From: Bdellovibrionales bacterium
GTDB taxonomy: Bacteria > Bdellovibrionota > Bdellovibrionia > Bdellovibrionales > UBA1609
Length of the DNA: 36,023 bases
Direction: 5' to 3'
Assembly: GCA_020850475.1 (NCBI GenBank)
Contig: JADZEO010000024.1
Span: 1 to 36,023, forward strand
The notes under the pieces: generated by a model
Database searches by the model: none
Told to the model about the DNA's origin: nothing
The model's input: only the letters and a program-made list of their open reading frames with translations
Translations under genes and position numbers: made by a program
Part shown: positions 35,721-36,023 of the stretch, piece after piece
How the letters are laid out: each line of letters opens with the position of its first letter
How positions within the stretch are numbered: the stretch's first letter is position 1

Positions 35721-36023
35721 TTAAAGAGCACCTTCATCCCGCAGACTGCGGCACAGACAATAAGCACTGGCCGCGAGTTGATCCGTGAGTTTGCGAATTT
35801 CTTTAAGATCAAGAATTTCAATTAAGGTTTGAGTTTCGCGAATACTTCCGAGAGCGATCTCATAGAAACGCCGGCGATCGCGCTTAGACTCTCGCGAACT
35901 ACCTTCGCTCAGGTTGAGCGCGATACTTAAAACCGCGCGGTCGAATTGATTTTTGTATGGCCCGCTCAGTCTAATCTGGCGGCAGAGTTTGGCGAGCTCA
36001 AGAGCGAGTTGGTAGGTTCTAAA
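35721..36023 (-). CDS. Four-helix-bundle protein (23S rRNA IVP family), truncated by window edge
   Basis: The last 100 codons of a minus-strand gene whose start lies beyond the window. The hallmark of the family is clear: FDRAVLSIALNLSEGSSRES, then RRRFYEIALGSIRETQTLIEIL, and a terminal helix ending EGAL. These small proteins (about 115-130 residues) were first seen encoded in intervening sequences of spirochaete 23S rRNA genes and are now widespread; their function is unknown. The stop TAA is at 35721-35723, 7 bp from the hairpin repeat. Confidence 0.87.
   Translation of the reverse strand, partial: FRTYQLALELAKLCRQIRLSGPYKNQFDRAVLSIALNLSEGSSRESKRDRRRFYEIALGSIRETQTLIEILDLKEIRKLTDQLAASAYCLCRSLRDEGAL

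Overview
The window reads as a gene-dense piece of chromosome from a Gram-negative (diderm) bacterium. Evidence for an outer membrane is a LolB-like protein, an LpoB-like protein, a BamE/SmpA-like lipoprotein and several lipoboxes. The mix of genes (PrkA/YeaH/SpoVR, a PhaR-type regulator, an SCP2-like protein, a short RadC, a four-helix-bundle protein, a lone GspG-like protein) fits best with Bdellovibrionota or a related former deltaproteobacterial lineage. That placement is inference from gene content; no rRNA or tRNA gene is present to fix it. I see no CRISPR array, insertion sequence or prophage. Non-ATG starts with good ribosome binding sites are common.

Layout. 1-5.6 kb: a gene cut by the left edge and a coupled membrane protein; a divergent fumarylacetoacetase-like / maleylacetoacetate isomerase pair (aromatic amino-acid breakdown); and a minus-strand heme-A / cytochrome cluster (membrane-anchored cytochrome c, a mini-protein resembling only the membrane part of COX subunit II, ctaB, ctaA). 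5.9-12.6 kb: a BamE-like lipoprotein, signal peptidase I, a secA-led operon with a zinc-ribbon protein and a coiled-coil exported protein, then trmL and a gamma-glutamylcyclotransferase-like gene. 12.9-20.1 kb: nitrogen and stress block: glnB, glnA, a GcvH-like protein whose lipoyl lysine is replaced by glutamine, and the prkA-yeaH-spoVR operon.

20.4-26.9 kb: a LolB-like lipoprotein overlapping a TPR lipoprotein, a GspG-like membrane protein, a phaR regulator with a structured leader, a COG3014-type lipoprotein with an LpoB-like lipoprotein, and a short RadC. 26.9-32.4 kb: an unknown membrane protein, then a tight operon mreB - sigma-region-4-like protein - anti-sigma-like membrane protein - sensor histidine kinase, which couples the cell-shape actin to signalling genes. 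32.5-36.0 kb: an SCP2-like protein, glpD, a HAD phosphatase, a noncoding patch with a hexamer tandem array between two copies of a 30-bp hairpin repeat, and a four-helix-bundle gene cut by the right edge.

The observations most worth following are the lysine-less GcvH homologue beside glnA, the stand-alone COX2 membrane-domain protein, the mreB signalling operon, and the hexamer array with its flanking repeat.
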